In this document: piece after piece, positions 33,844-41,760 of the stretch | How the letters are laid out: each line of letters starts with the position of its first letter | Numbering within the stretch: the first letter of the stretch is position 1 | NCBI GenBank assembly: GCA_040500365.1 | Contig: CP148031.1 | Location: forward strand, 2,914,001 to 2,978,000 | Source of the DNA: Dehalobacter alkaniphilus | GTDB lineage: Bacteria; Bacillota; Desulfitobacteriia; Desulfitobacteriales; Syntrophobotulaceae | DNA: 64,000 nucleotides | Direction of reading: 5' to 3' | Program-made: the position numbers and the translations under genes | The notes under the pieces: generated by a model | What the model saw: only the letters and a program-made list of their open reading frames with translations | Database searches by the model: none | What the model was told of the DNA's origin: nothing

Positions 33844-34704
33844 TCAGATCAGCTCATCTTCCGGAACATCCCGGACAGCCTTGGCTGGAAATCCTTTGTA
33901 GACCTTCCCGGCGACTGTATCCTTTGTAACGAGTGAACCGGCAGCAACAAATGTCTCTTCCGCCACCTCGATGCCCGGAAGCAGGATCGCTCCTCCTCCG
34001 ATTCGCGCTGCCCTGCGGATTACGGCTCCCTTGATATGTTTAAAACGTTTTTCGGTCCGCCCCATATAATTGTCATTCGTCGTTGTCACCATCGGCGCAA
34101 TGAAGACATTTTCTTCAATCTCCATGTATGCGGTAATGTAGGAGCCGGTCTGAATCTTTGTAAAAGATCCGATCCTGGTATTATTCTCGACAGCACTGCC
34201 GCTGCCGACAACGACTTTATCACCAAGCGTGCAACGCTCCCGGACCAAGGCCCTGTCTCCGATAAAGACCCCGTCGCCGAGCTCCGTACCGGAGTAGATC
34301 ACTGATGCGCAGCCAATAGTACACTTTTTACCAACTGTAAGCGGCAGCAGATCTTCCGTGTTTTTAACCGTACTGGTTGCTGCTGCGCGAGGCGGACGCC
34401 CTACGGCGGAGTTGCTGCCGATAAACGTACCTTCTCCAATCACTGTCCCCGGATATACGGCGGTATGATCCCCTGCGGTCACCCCGGCTTCCAGAACTAC
34501 CTGGTTTCCCAAGGTAACATGGCATCCAAGTTTGACATCTTTACCGACCTTCACTCCATCCGCCAGTACACACCCAGGCTCCAGTATTGCCCCGTCTTCA
34601 ATCACGACATTCTCCCCTATTACGCAAAAAGGAGCGATGCTCACCTGTTTCCCAATCATAGCGCTAGCCGCGATAACCGCTCCGGAATGAATTTCAGCTG
34701 CCAA
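33844..34704 (-). CDS. wbpD: WbpD-type UDP-sugar N-acetyltransferase
   Basis: A 286-residue left-handed beta-helix acyltransferase with many hexapeptide turns (IHSGAVIAASAMIGKQVSIAP, VIEDGAILEPGCVLADGVKVG, CTIGCASVIYSGTELGDGVFIGDRALVRE). It is longer than PglD and similar to WbpD/WlbB and LpxA-like relatives. In this context it would acetylate the 3-amino group made by WbpE, giving UDP-2,3-diacetamido-2,3-dideoxy-glucuronic acid. The C-terminus LVTKDTVAGKVYKGFPAKAVRDVPEDELI is the standard acetyl-CoA-site end of the family. It is preceded by a long hairpin at 34800-34831. Confidence 0.85.
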   Translation of the reverse strand: MAAEIHSGAVIAASAMIGKQVSIAPFCVIGENVVIEDGAILEPGCVLADGVKVGKDVKLGCHVTLGNQVVLEAGVTAGDHTAVYPGTVIGEGTFIGSNSAVGRPPRAAATSTVKNTEDLLPLTVGKKCTIGCASVIYSGTELGDGVFIGDRALVRERCTLGDKVVVGSGSAVENNTRIGSFTKIQTGSYITAYMEIEENVFIAPMVTTTNDNYMGRTEKRFKHIKGAVIRRAARIGGGAILLPGIEVAEETFVAAGSLVTKDTVAGKVYKGFPAKAVRDVPEDELI

Positions 34705-34799
34705 ATCAAACCCTTCTTTCTATACAATTTAATTTATTAAATTCTAAGAACAAGCTATCATCAAGAATACTTGGCTCGTACCAAGCCTTAGCCTTTAGA

Positions 34800-34831
34800 T
34801 GTATCAGAAAGTGCTTATACTTTCTGATACA
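34800..34831. other. 13-bp perfect hairpin between small ORF and wbpD
   Basis: TGTATCAGAAAGT pairs perfectly with ACTTTCTGATACA across a 6-base loop. No T-tract follows on the minus strand, so it may be a processing or partial termination site within the operon. Confidence 0.65.
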
Positions 34832-34897
34832 AATAAACGAGGATGTTTTGCCATAAACATCCTCACATGTAGTGACTTTCACCTTGATAAATAACAT

Positions 34898-35140
34898 TTA
34901 CATAGGGAAAGTTTCATTCCGTTCCCAGGATTCTACGATCCGGACTACCTGATAATAGTCAAAGCCTTTGCCTAGCAGGTAAGCAATAAGAGCTGCTTCC
35001 ATAACACCATGTCTAACATTTACAGTCCCCGCTTCTCTCATTCCATGCCTGACAGCAATCTCTACCTGCATCATTGTCTGGTGATAGTTCGGCATCATCG
35101 GATATGTTCCCGGTCCCATTTCATCATAAGGAGGTCTCAT
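34898..35140 (-). CDS. Small protein of unknown function in the sugar operon
   Basis: An 80-residue protein with a Met/Pro/Tyr-rich N-terminus (RPPYDEMGPGTYPMMPNYHQTMM) and a helical C-terminal half (ALIAYLLGKGFDYYQVVRIVESWE). No signal peptide or membrane helix. RBS GGAGACAGG precedes the ATG by about 5 bases. It is placed between wbpB and wbpD. The tail looks like a short helical DNA- or protein-contact module, but I do not recognise the family. The ORF is well framed by an RBS and normal spacing, so I take it as real. Confidence 0.65.
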   Translation of the reverse strand: MRPPYDEMGPGTYPMMPNYHQTMMQVEIAVRHGMREAGTVNVRHGVMEAALIAYLLGKGFDYYQVVRIVESWERNETFPM

Positions 35141-35214
35141 TTTTCCTGTCTCCTTTCCGGTTTTAGTGTACTATACAAATATGTACCAACCGAAAAGGAA
35201 GTGCATGGCTTTTT

Positions 35215-36267
35215 CTAGTCTTCAATTAACGGAAGTTTAACCGGCATCCCGGTCTCCTGGCATTTATATATGGATAAAATAATTTCCAGTGCTTTTCGTC
35301 CTTCTTCGCCGGGTACAGCGGGAGTCCCATCGGTTTGAACGGCATGGATCATATCCTCAATGATTTCCCGGTGGCCAAATCCGTACACATTAGGTGGATC
35401 GGTCTCCTGGGCAGCAAAGATCTGCTCCTTTTCAGCTTCACTTTCAGGGAATTCCCATACCTCGACGCGGTTCACTGCAATCCCGCCGATCACAGCTGAG
35501 CCTGTTTCCCCAAAAACGTTCAGCGTTTCCTCGATATTCTTTGGATAAATCGTGGAAGCAGCCTCAATCAGCCCGATTGCGCCGTTCTTAAACTTTAGTA
35601 CCGATCCGGCGACATCTTCCATTTCAATATTTCTTAACGCGGTATGGGTATAGCCAAAAACAGATTCTACAGGACCAAACATCCATTGTAATAAATCAAT
35701 GTTATGAATGGACTGATTCATCAGGACGCCGCCATCCTGCAGTTTGGTCCCTCTCCAAGGTGCCTGCAGATAATAGTCCATTCCCCGGTTCCAGCGGACA
35801 GTCGCCTGACCGTGGGTCAGTTTCCCAAAACGTCCTGCCTCCAAAGCGTTTTTCAGTAATTTAATTGATTTATTAAAGCGGTTCTGATGAATGACCGCCA
35901 GTTTGACACCGTTCTCCCTGCAGGTCCTGATCAGCAGATCTGCTTCGCGGAGCGTCATAGACATGGGCTTCTCGACCATCACGTGTTTGCCGGCCTTGGC
36001 CGCTGCAATCCCGATTTCCGCATGGCTTCCGCTCGGGGTTGCGATCGTGATAATATCGATATCTTCTCTCTTCAAAAGATCGTGATAATCCAGATACGGC
36101 TGCGCCTTGTACTTGCTGGCAAAATCTTCAGCCCTTTCCGGCATAATGTCACAGACAGCAGCCAACTCTGCGCCGGGGATAGCCATAATCGATTCCGTAT
36201 GTTTCGGGGCAATTCTTCCGCATCCGATTACGCCAAATACTATTTTATCTTCAGTCAAAAATTTCAC
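35215..36267 (-). CDS. wbpB: WbpB-type Gfo/Idh/MocA dehydrogenase
   Basis: A 350-residue NAD-dependent oxidoreductase. N-terminal Rossmann motif FGVIGCGRIAPKHTESIMAIPGAELAAVCD, then the family's catalytic-domain start GKHVMVEKPMSMTLREADLLI with the EKP motif, and the block QDGGVLMNQSIHNIDLLQWMFG carrying the conserved Asp/His pair. WbpB oxidises C3 of UDP-GlcNAcA to the 3-keto sugar, recycling NADH with 2-oxoglutarate in the Pseudomonas/Bordetella enzymes. The role is inferred from the surrounding wbpA, wbpD and wbpE. It begins 31 bases after wbpA. Confidence 0.88.
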   Translation of the reverse strand: MKFLTEDKIVFGVIGCGRIAPKHTESIMAIPGAELAAVCDIMPERAEDFASKYKAQPYLDYHDLLKREDIDIITIATPSGSHAEIGIAAAKAGKHVMVEKPMSMTLREADLLIRTCRENGVKLAVIHQNRFNKSIKLLKNALEAGRFGKLTHGQATVRWNRGMDYYLQAPWRGTKLQDGGVLMNQSIHNIDLLQWMFGPVESVFGYTHTALRNIEMEDVAGSVLKFKNGAIGLIEAASTIYPKNIEETLNVFGETGSAVIGGIAVNRVEVWEFPESEAEKEQIFAAQETDPPNVYGFGHREIIEDMIHAVQTDGTPAVPGEEGRKALEIILSIYKCQETGMPVKLPLIED

Positions 36268-36298
36268 TCTCCAATCATACGGACAGGGCCTCTTTTAC

Positions 36299-37654
36299 TT
36301 AGATCTTGAATATTTTTTCACGCATCTGCCGCACGTCTTTGGTCGCATTGCGCGTATCAACGACTAACGGCGCATATTGGACGATTTGTTCGTAGTCTAT
36401 AGCACTGTGGTCGGTGATAATCAAGACGCAGTCAGCCTCCTGCAATACATCCGGGGTTAGCGCGATGCTTTCCAAATGCATCGTGCTGCCGCCATGCGGC
36501 TCAATCACCGGTACATAAGGGTCATGGTAGCTTAATACGGCGCCTTCCTTGCGCAGGAGTTCCATGATGATCAGGGCCGGTGATTCGCGGACATCCTCAA
36601 TATCCTTCTTATAGGCCACACCTACGACCAGAAGTTTGGCATCTTTAACGCTCTTATTCAGGGAATTTAAAGCCCGGTATACTTTATTGACGACATAAGA
36701 AGAGACTTCAACATTAATCTCGCCGGCCAGTTCAATAAAGCGGGTATGGAAGTCATACTCTCTGGCTTTCCAGGTAAGGTAGAACGGATCAATCGGAATG
36801 CAGTGGCCGCCAACACCCGGTCCCGGATAAAACGTATGGATACCAAAAGGTTTCGTTGAAGCAGCCTCGACGATCTCCCAAACATCAAGCCCCATCCGGT
36901 CACATAATAACATCATTTCATTCACGAGTGCGATATTGACTGCGCGGTAGGTATTTTCAAATACTTTGGTGAGTTCGGCTGCAGCCGGTGAGCTAACCGG
37001 TACGACATTCACAATGGTCTGTGCATATAAGGTATAAGCAATCTCCAGGCAGTAAGGCGTTACACCGCCGACAACTTTGGAGGTGTTCTTCGTTGAAAAA
37101 CGCTTGTTGCCGGGATCAACTCTTTCCGGCGAGAAGGCCAGGAAAAAGTCTTTCCCGACTTTAAGTCCCGACTGTTCCAGAATCGGCAGGATCACTTCCT
37201 GCGTGGTTCCAGGATATGTCGTGCTCTCAAGTGTGATAAGCTGCCCCTGACGAATGGTTTTTCCGACTTCCTCAGCGGAAGCTTTCATATAGGAAATATC
37301 CGGATCCCTGGTAATGGTCAGCGGTGTCGGTACACAAATGATCACCACATCACAGTCAGCAAGTTTAGCAAAGTCAGTGGTTGCCTGAAGGATCTTTTTA
37401 TCGACAAGTTCTTTAAGCTCCTCATCCTTGACATCCCCGATATAATTTTCTCCGGCTGATACCATGGCAACTTTCTCGGCATTAATATCAAATCCGAGAA
37501 CCGGGAAACCAACCTTACCTTTCTCAACTGCCAGTGGCAGGCCAACATAACCAAGACCGATCACGCCGATCCGAGCGGTATGGTTTTCAATTTTCTTTTT
37601 GAGTTCCAGGGCAACAGGATGATTCTGCGTAATGACATTTTTAACTTCCAGCAT
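36299..37654 (-). CDS. wbpA: WbpA-type UDP-N-acetylglucosamine 6-dehydrogenase
   Basis: A 451-residue nucleotide-sugar dehydrogenase of the UDP-GlcNAc/ManNAc class. It has ARIGVIGLGYVGLPLAVEKG (NAD site), CVPTPLTITRDPDISYM, ESTTYPGTTQEVILPIL, FSPERVDPGNKRF, the catalytic Cys in GPGVGGHCIPIDPFYLTWKA and the C-terminal UDP-binding domain with VLGVAYKKDIEDVRESPAL-like sequence. It oxidises C6 of UDP-GlcNAc to the uronic acid, the first committed step of the WbpABDE route. RBS AGGAGG lies a few bases before the ATG. It follows the CapD gene by 42 bases. Confidence 0.92.
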   Translation of the reverse strand: MLEVKNVITQNHPVALELKKKIENHTARIGVIGLGYVGLPLAVEKGKVGFPVLGFDINAEKVAMVSAGENYIGDVKDEELKELVDKKILQATTDFAKLADCDVVIICVPTPLTITRDPDISYMKASAEEVGKTIRQGQLITLESTTYPGTTQEVILPILEQSGLKVGKDFFLAFSPERVDPGNKRFSTKNTSKVVGGVTPYCLEIAYTLYAQTIVNVVPVSSPAAAELTKVFENTYRAVNIALVNEMMLLCDRMGLDVWEIVEAASTKPFGIHTFYPGPGVGGHCIPIDPFYLTWKAREYDFHTRFIELAGEINVEVSSYVVNKVYRALNSLNKSVKDAKLLVVGVAYKKDIEDVRESPALIIMELLRKEGAVLSYHDPYVPVIEPHGGSTMHLESIALTPDVLQEADCVLIITDHSAIDYEQIVQYAPLVVDTRNATKDVRQMREKIFKI

Positions 37655-37696
37655 AGAAGTTCCTCCTTATATCTGTGGTGCAAGCGTTCATGATGG

Positions 37697-39550
37697 TCAG
37701 GACTGCGCTGCCTGAGTATTTATGGTCTTCCCAAAGTCAGGAAGAAGTGTCCTGATGGAAGTGTTGATTTCCTCCCTGTTCATATAGCTGCCACGCTCGC
37801 GTATTTTCTGCACCAATCCTTCGATCGCCTCATGATTGATATGGTTGGGCCTTGCTACGAAAATTCGTTTATGTTTCGTTGCTGTCGTACCCTCTTCCGA
37901 AGTCAGAATTTCTTCATAAAGTTTCTCACCCGGTCTCACGCCGGTAAACTCAATCTGAATATCTTTGCCCGGTTCAAAACCTGATAAACGGATAAGGTCC
38001 TTGGCCAGATCAACGATCTTCACAGGCTTGCCCATATCAAGAATAAAAATTTCTCCGCCTGAGGCCATCGCGCCGGCCTGAATGACCAACTGGCTTGCTT
38101 CGGGGATGGTCATGAAGTAACGGGTCATCCTCGGATCTGTCACTGTGACCGGCCCCCCCGCCATGATCTGCTTTTTAAATGTCGGGATGACGCTTCCGCG
38201 GCTTCCGAGGACATTGCCAAAGCGTACGGCGACAAACTTCGTTTCGGATCTCTTGTCGTAGTCCTGGATCACCATCTCAGCCATCCTTTTGGATGCGCCC
38301 ATGATGCTGGTGGGATTGACCGCCTTATCCGTGGAAATCAGCACAAACGTCCTGACTCCGTTTTTGTCGGCCGCTGCAGCCAGATTGCTCGTGCCCATAA
38401 CATTATTTTTCAATGCTTCCTCAGGATTTACCTCCATCAGCGGCACATGCTTGTGCGCAGCTGCATGGAAAACCACGTAAGGCTTGTACTTTTCAAAAAC
38501 AAGGTTAACCTTACCGGCATCCTTAATATCAAAAATTTCCGTCACTATCGGTGAATTCTTCAACTCCTGCTCAATATCAAAAATACAGTTTTCCCCGTGT
38601 CCGGCCAGAATAAGCTTTGAGGGGAAAAATTTGACAATCTGCCTGCAAAGTTCCGATCCGATGGAGCCTCCGGCACCGGTCACCAGAACAACCTGGTTTT
38701 TCAGGTAACCTGCCACCTCTTCCAAATCCACCGATACCTGTTCGCGCCCGAGTAGGTCTTCGACCTGTACTTCCCTTAAAGAACTCACCGTAATCTTGCC
38801 GCTCAGGATGTCGTATACGCCGGGCATAATCTTTAAGATCGCCCGTGTCTCCTTGCATATTTCCACGATCTCCCTGACAGTCTCTCCATCGGCAGAAGGG
38901 ATCGCGATGATAATCTCATCAACAGCATAGTCCTCAACAATCCGCCGGATGTCGTCACGGGAACCCAACACCGGAAATCCTTGAACATGAAGATTAATTT
39001 TGCTTTTGCTGTCATCAATAAAACCGACGGGTACACCTTCTTGAAAATCTCTTTTCTTGAGTTCCCGTAAAGCAAGAACGCCTGCATCACCGGCTCCGAT
39101 AATCAGTACTTTTCGCTGCGATTTGTTGGACACGGCAAAAATAGCATTCTCCTGGCGCATCCTCTGGCTGAACCGCAGTCCGCCGATCAAAACAATCAGC
39201 ATCAGCCAGAAGTAAACGCTGACCGAATGCGGAAGTCTGAGCGGGGAAATAAAATAGACCACCATGACTGTGAGCGCCGCACCGACGGTTACAGCGTAAA
39301 CAATAGAAAGAAGCTCTCTGACACTGGCATATCGCCAAATATTTTTATACAACCCAAAGAAGTGAAACACCACGATGAGCACAAAAGTTGATACGATCGC
39401 GGCATTCAAATAAGTGCCCAAATATTTGACAAACTCCGCCTGCAGATCAGCCTCTTCGGAAAGACGCAGATAGAAGCTTAAAAAAAGAGCAAGATTAATC
39501 AATATTGCATCGGTAAGCATTAAAAATAGGGTGCGTTTGGGATGTGCCAC
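37697..39550 (-). CDS. PglF/CapD-type UDP-GlcNAc 4,6-dehydratase
   Basis: A 617-residue membrane-bound nucleotide-sugar dehydratase. It has four N-terminal membrane helices (about 8-110), a first CoA-binding-like Rossmann unit (KVLIIGAGDAGVLALRELKK) and a catalytic SDR domain with VVLVTGAGGSIGSELCRQIVKF. The STDKAVNPTSIMGASKRMAE block has Met in place of the usual SDR Tyr, as PglF-type enzymes do. FGNVLGSRGSVIPTFKKQI and PGEKLYEE also fit. Product: UDP-4-keto-6-deoxy-GlcNAc, the substrate for the aminotransferase at the far end of the locus. The GTG start at 39550 has only a distant AAAGG, so the start is less certain. It is the first gene of the polysaccharide operon. Confidence 0.92.
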   Translation of the reverse strand: MAHPKRTLFLMLTDAILINLALFLSFYLRLSEEADLQAEFVKYLGTYLNAAIVSTFVLIVVFHFFGLYKNIWRYASVRELLSIVYAVTVGAALTVMVVYFISPLRLPHSVSVYFWLMLIVLIGGLRFSQRMRQENAIFAVSNKSQRKVLIIGAGDAGVLALRELKKRDFQEGVPVGFIDDSKSKINLHVQGFPVLGSRDDIRRIVEDYAVDEIIIAIPSADGETVREIVEICKETRAILKIMPGVYDILSGKITVSSLREVQVEDLLGREQVSVDLEEVAGYLKNQVVLVTGAGGSIGSELCRQIVKFFPSKLILAGHGENCIFDIEQELKNSPIVTEIFDIKDAGKVNLVFEKYKPYVVFHAAAHKHVPLMEVNPEEALKNNVMGTSNLAAAADKNGVRTFVLISTDKAVNPTSIMGASKRMAEMVIQDYDKRSETKFVAVRFGNVLGSRGSVIPTFKKQIMAGGPVTVTDPRMTRYFMTIPEASQLVIQAGAMASGGEIFILDMGKPVKIVDLAKDLIRLSGFEPGKDIQIEFTGVRPGEKLYEEILTSEEGTTATKHKRIFVARPNHINHEAIEGLVQKIRERGSYMNREEINTSIRTLLPDFGKTINTQAAQS

Positions 39551-39598
39551 GCTATCGGTTCCGACCTTTCAGGACGTAATTCGTTTTCACCGTTTATC

Positions 39599-39627
39599 AG
39601 TTTACTACAGTTTTCCTCATTTTACAA
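39599..39627 (-). promoter_or_regulatory. Possible promoter of the polysaccharide operon
   Basis: TTGTAA (39622-39627), a 17-base spacer and TAAACT (39599-39604) lie right after the terminator hairpin of the upstream gene. Each box matches four of six consensus bases. Confidence 0.4.
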
Positions 39628-39629
39628 TT

Positions 39630-39666
39630 CAAAAGGGGGACAAAGATCCGTCTCCTTGTCCCCCCT
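39630..39666 (-). terminator. Terminator hairpin of REP-like type
   Basis: GGGGGACAAAGA and TCTCCTTGTCCCCC pair with one bulge around a TCCG loop, followed on the minus strand by TTTTGAATT. It closes the transglycosylase transcript. A similar GGGGGACAAA hairpin lies at 62618-62654. Confidence 0.78.
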
Positions 39667-39670
39667 CATG

Positions 39671-41320
39671 CTATATTTTAACCATCTGGTATTTGATCCG
39701 GATAATCGCATTGTCACTGATGACGGATTTGCCTCCGAAAACCACCAGTTCCACGTCCGGCGAGATACTCTGAAAATATTTCTCGGTATCGGAACCGGCT
39801 GCAGGCCCTTCCGTCGGAATCAGCAACAGTGGCGTATCCATATTAGCAGCAAGCGCTGCTCCCGCTAAAGCATCCGGGAAACCCTCCCCGGTTGCCATAT
39901 AGATTTTTTGGGCATCGGGATACAAAGACTGCACAACTGCGAGCGAAGTATTATAGCGGTTATTACCGGCAAAACGCCGGACTTTGTCTGCGGAGAGACC
40001 TGCGATACCAGCGATGCTGCCGGCGACCCCGGCCGATACAGCCCCTTCCCCGCCGGCAATATATAACTCAGACGGTTTCAGGGTGTGCAGAAGTTCTGCG
40101 GTGGCCTGCGGCAGGCTGTCTTTTGCCGTCAATAGCAGCGGATATCCTTTGGCCGCGGCAGCTGAAGCAATACCTAAAGCATCCGGGAAGTTTGATCCGG
40201 TCGCAACAGCAACTCCGCTGCCTTCAGGAAAATGGGACGCAATGAGCGCTGCGGTCTCATATCTGTCCTGACCCGCTATCCGCTCAAAATCTTCTGTCCA
40301 GGAAACAACTTCCTTCAGTCTGTTCTCCACCCCGGACGACAACGCAGTTTCACCGCCAAGAATAATCACTTTCAGTGGTTTCAGAACTGTTAAAGCGTTT
40401 TCCACCCGCTGGTCAAGCTGGTCCCTTGAAGTAAGAAGAATTGGCGCATGATTCTGTTTCGCCAGGGATACACCGGCCAAGGCGTCTGCGAAAGCATCGG
40501 ATCTTGCGATCACGACCGTCTCACAGCCGTAAGGCCACCCTTCATAAGCAATTTTTACAGCTGTGTCGATCCGGTCCATGCCGGAAATTCTTTTCACAGT
40601 TGAGAGCAGCAAATTGTTTTGACTTCTGGAGATCATGGGAAGGCCCAGGGTGTAACCGGCATAGTGAATCGGTTCGGGCGTCTTCCAGACAGAATTCTTT
40701 GACGGCAGCGTCCCCGCCGGCAGCAGCGACTTCGACACCGGTGTGATACTGACAGGATCAGTCAGACCCTCATAATAATCGGTGGCAATCAGTTTCAGGA
40801 TTTTATCCTGGTAGGCTACTCTGCCTGAAGCAGCCGCAGTATTCGGATTATTGACGGTAGACCAGCTGTTGTAGGCCCAAATCGCAAAATACCAGTTTTC
40901 CAGTTTTCCGGGGTCGCCGTCTCCGATCGTCGGCGTCATATTCCACTTAGATTTCAGGACTTCAGCCCCGTAGGCAATATTATAGGCAATATCCGTTTTC
41001 AGGTGGTTAATTGTCTCCGAATCGGAAGGATCATATACCCCAATCTGCATAATACCGAGGTAAGGCCTGCTGCCTGAGCCTCCCGTCACAACATTACCCG
41101 AACTGTTCCATTGACGCCAGCCTGATTCTTTGAACGCAATCGCTTTGAGAATCTCCGCAGGAACTTTCTCCTCCAGGGCCACCTGGTCAAAGATCTGGGA
41201 TATCTCCTCGGGAGTAGGATTCTGGTTTGCTGCCTGAACAGGCAGCGGCCTGGCCGGAATCAGCAGCAAAATACTGAAAAGCACGGCCAGTAATAACCGG
41301 ATATATTTTTTCGAACGCAT
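39671..41320 (-). CDS. CWB2-anchored lytic transglycosylase
   Basis: A 549-residue secreted wall enzyme. Signal peptide (IRLLLAVLFSILLLIPARPLPVQA), then an SLT-type lysozyme fold domain (about 35-190) with the catalytic Glu65 in AFKESGWRQW, GSRPYLGIMQIGVYD and NWYFAIWAYNSW. A Pro/Ser linker leads to three CWB2 modules (about 240-545; RISGMDRIDTAVKIA, RIAGQDRYETAALIA, RFAGNNRYNTSLAVV). It would cleave glycan strands without water and stay on the wall through the CWB2 triplet. The upstream gene is a close paralogue, so this is a tandem duplication. RBS AGGAGG stands before the ATG. Confidence 0.92.
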   Translation of the reverse strand: MRSKKYIRLLLAVLFSILLLIPARPLPVQAANQNPTPEEISQIFDQVALEEKVPAEILKAIAFKESGWRQWNSSGNVVTGGSGSRPYLGIMQIGVYDPSDSETINHLKTDIAYNIAYGAEVLKSKWNMTPTIGDGDPGKLENWYFAIWAYNSWSTVNNPNTAAASGRVAYQDKILKLIATDYYEGLTDPVSITPVSKSLLPAGTLPSKNSVWKTPEPIHYAGYTLGLPMISRSQNNLLLSTVKRISGMDRIDTAVKIAYEGWPYGCETVVIARSDAFADALAGVSLAKQNHAPILLTSRDQLDQRVENALTVLKPLKVIILGGETALSSGVENRLKEVVSWTEDFERIAGQDRYETAALIASHFPEGSGVAVATGSNFPDALGIASAAAAKGYPLLLTAKDSLPQATAELLHTLKPSELYIAGGEGAVSAGVAGSIAGIAGLSADKVRRFAGNNRYNTSLAVVQSLYPDAQKIYMATGEGFPDALAGAALAANMDTPLLLIPTEGPAAGSDTEKYFQSISPDVELVVFGGKSVISDNAIIRIKYQMVKI

Positions 41321-41412
41321 TAATTACCTCCTAATCAGAAACACAGAAACCGCCGCTCCTTACCATTCATGGCCCCGACAGCTCTTTGCCGTCCGTGGCA
41401 ACGCTGCACGAG

Positions 41413-41440
41413 TCTATCCATGGACGTCGCGGCATTAGAC
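41413..41440 (-). repeat. Short repeat, CTAATGCCGCGA-type, copy 3
   Basis: On the minus strand GTCTAATGCCGCGACGTCCA then TGGATAGA. It sits in the gap between the two transglycosylase genes. A hairpin TTGCCGTCCGTGGCAA lies at about 41387-41402. The rest of 41441-41760 is AT-rich with no gene. Confidence 0.55.
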
Positions 41441-41760
41441 CAGTCAAATGCTTTGTCATCCTGACGCATTCGACACTAGGCACATCGTATGCCATCTTCG
41501 TAGCCGTCACAAAAGAAGTTTAGAGTAAATAAATTCGTCTTAGAGACAAATTTTCCTTCCCCAAAATTTTTCCAAATCGCTGAAAGCCGCATGAACGCTC
41601 ATAAACAAAATTCCGACAAGAAGTGCTGCTTGCCGGAAAAGGTCAATATTATTCCATTTGATAAATGATCTTACTTGCAAACCCTTCTCATCAAATTGAC
41701 TGGTTATGAACTGATTATTAACAGATTCTTGACTAATTTATCATTGATTTATGAATTGAA

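Noticed and set aside
34706..34897. 63-residue minus-strand reading frame between the small ORF and wbpD
   Set aside because: It translates the perfect hairpin at 34800-34831 and has no convincing ribosome site.
41341..41412. Sixth copy of the long palindromic repeat
   Set aside because: There is a TTGCCGTCCGTGGCAA hairpin in a similar setting, but core and arms do not align with the family.
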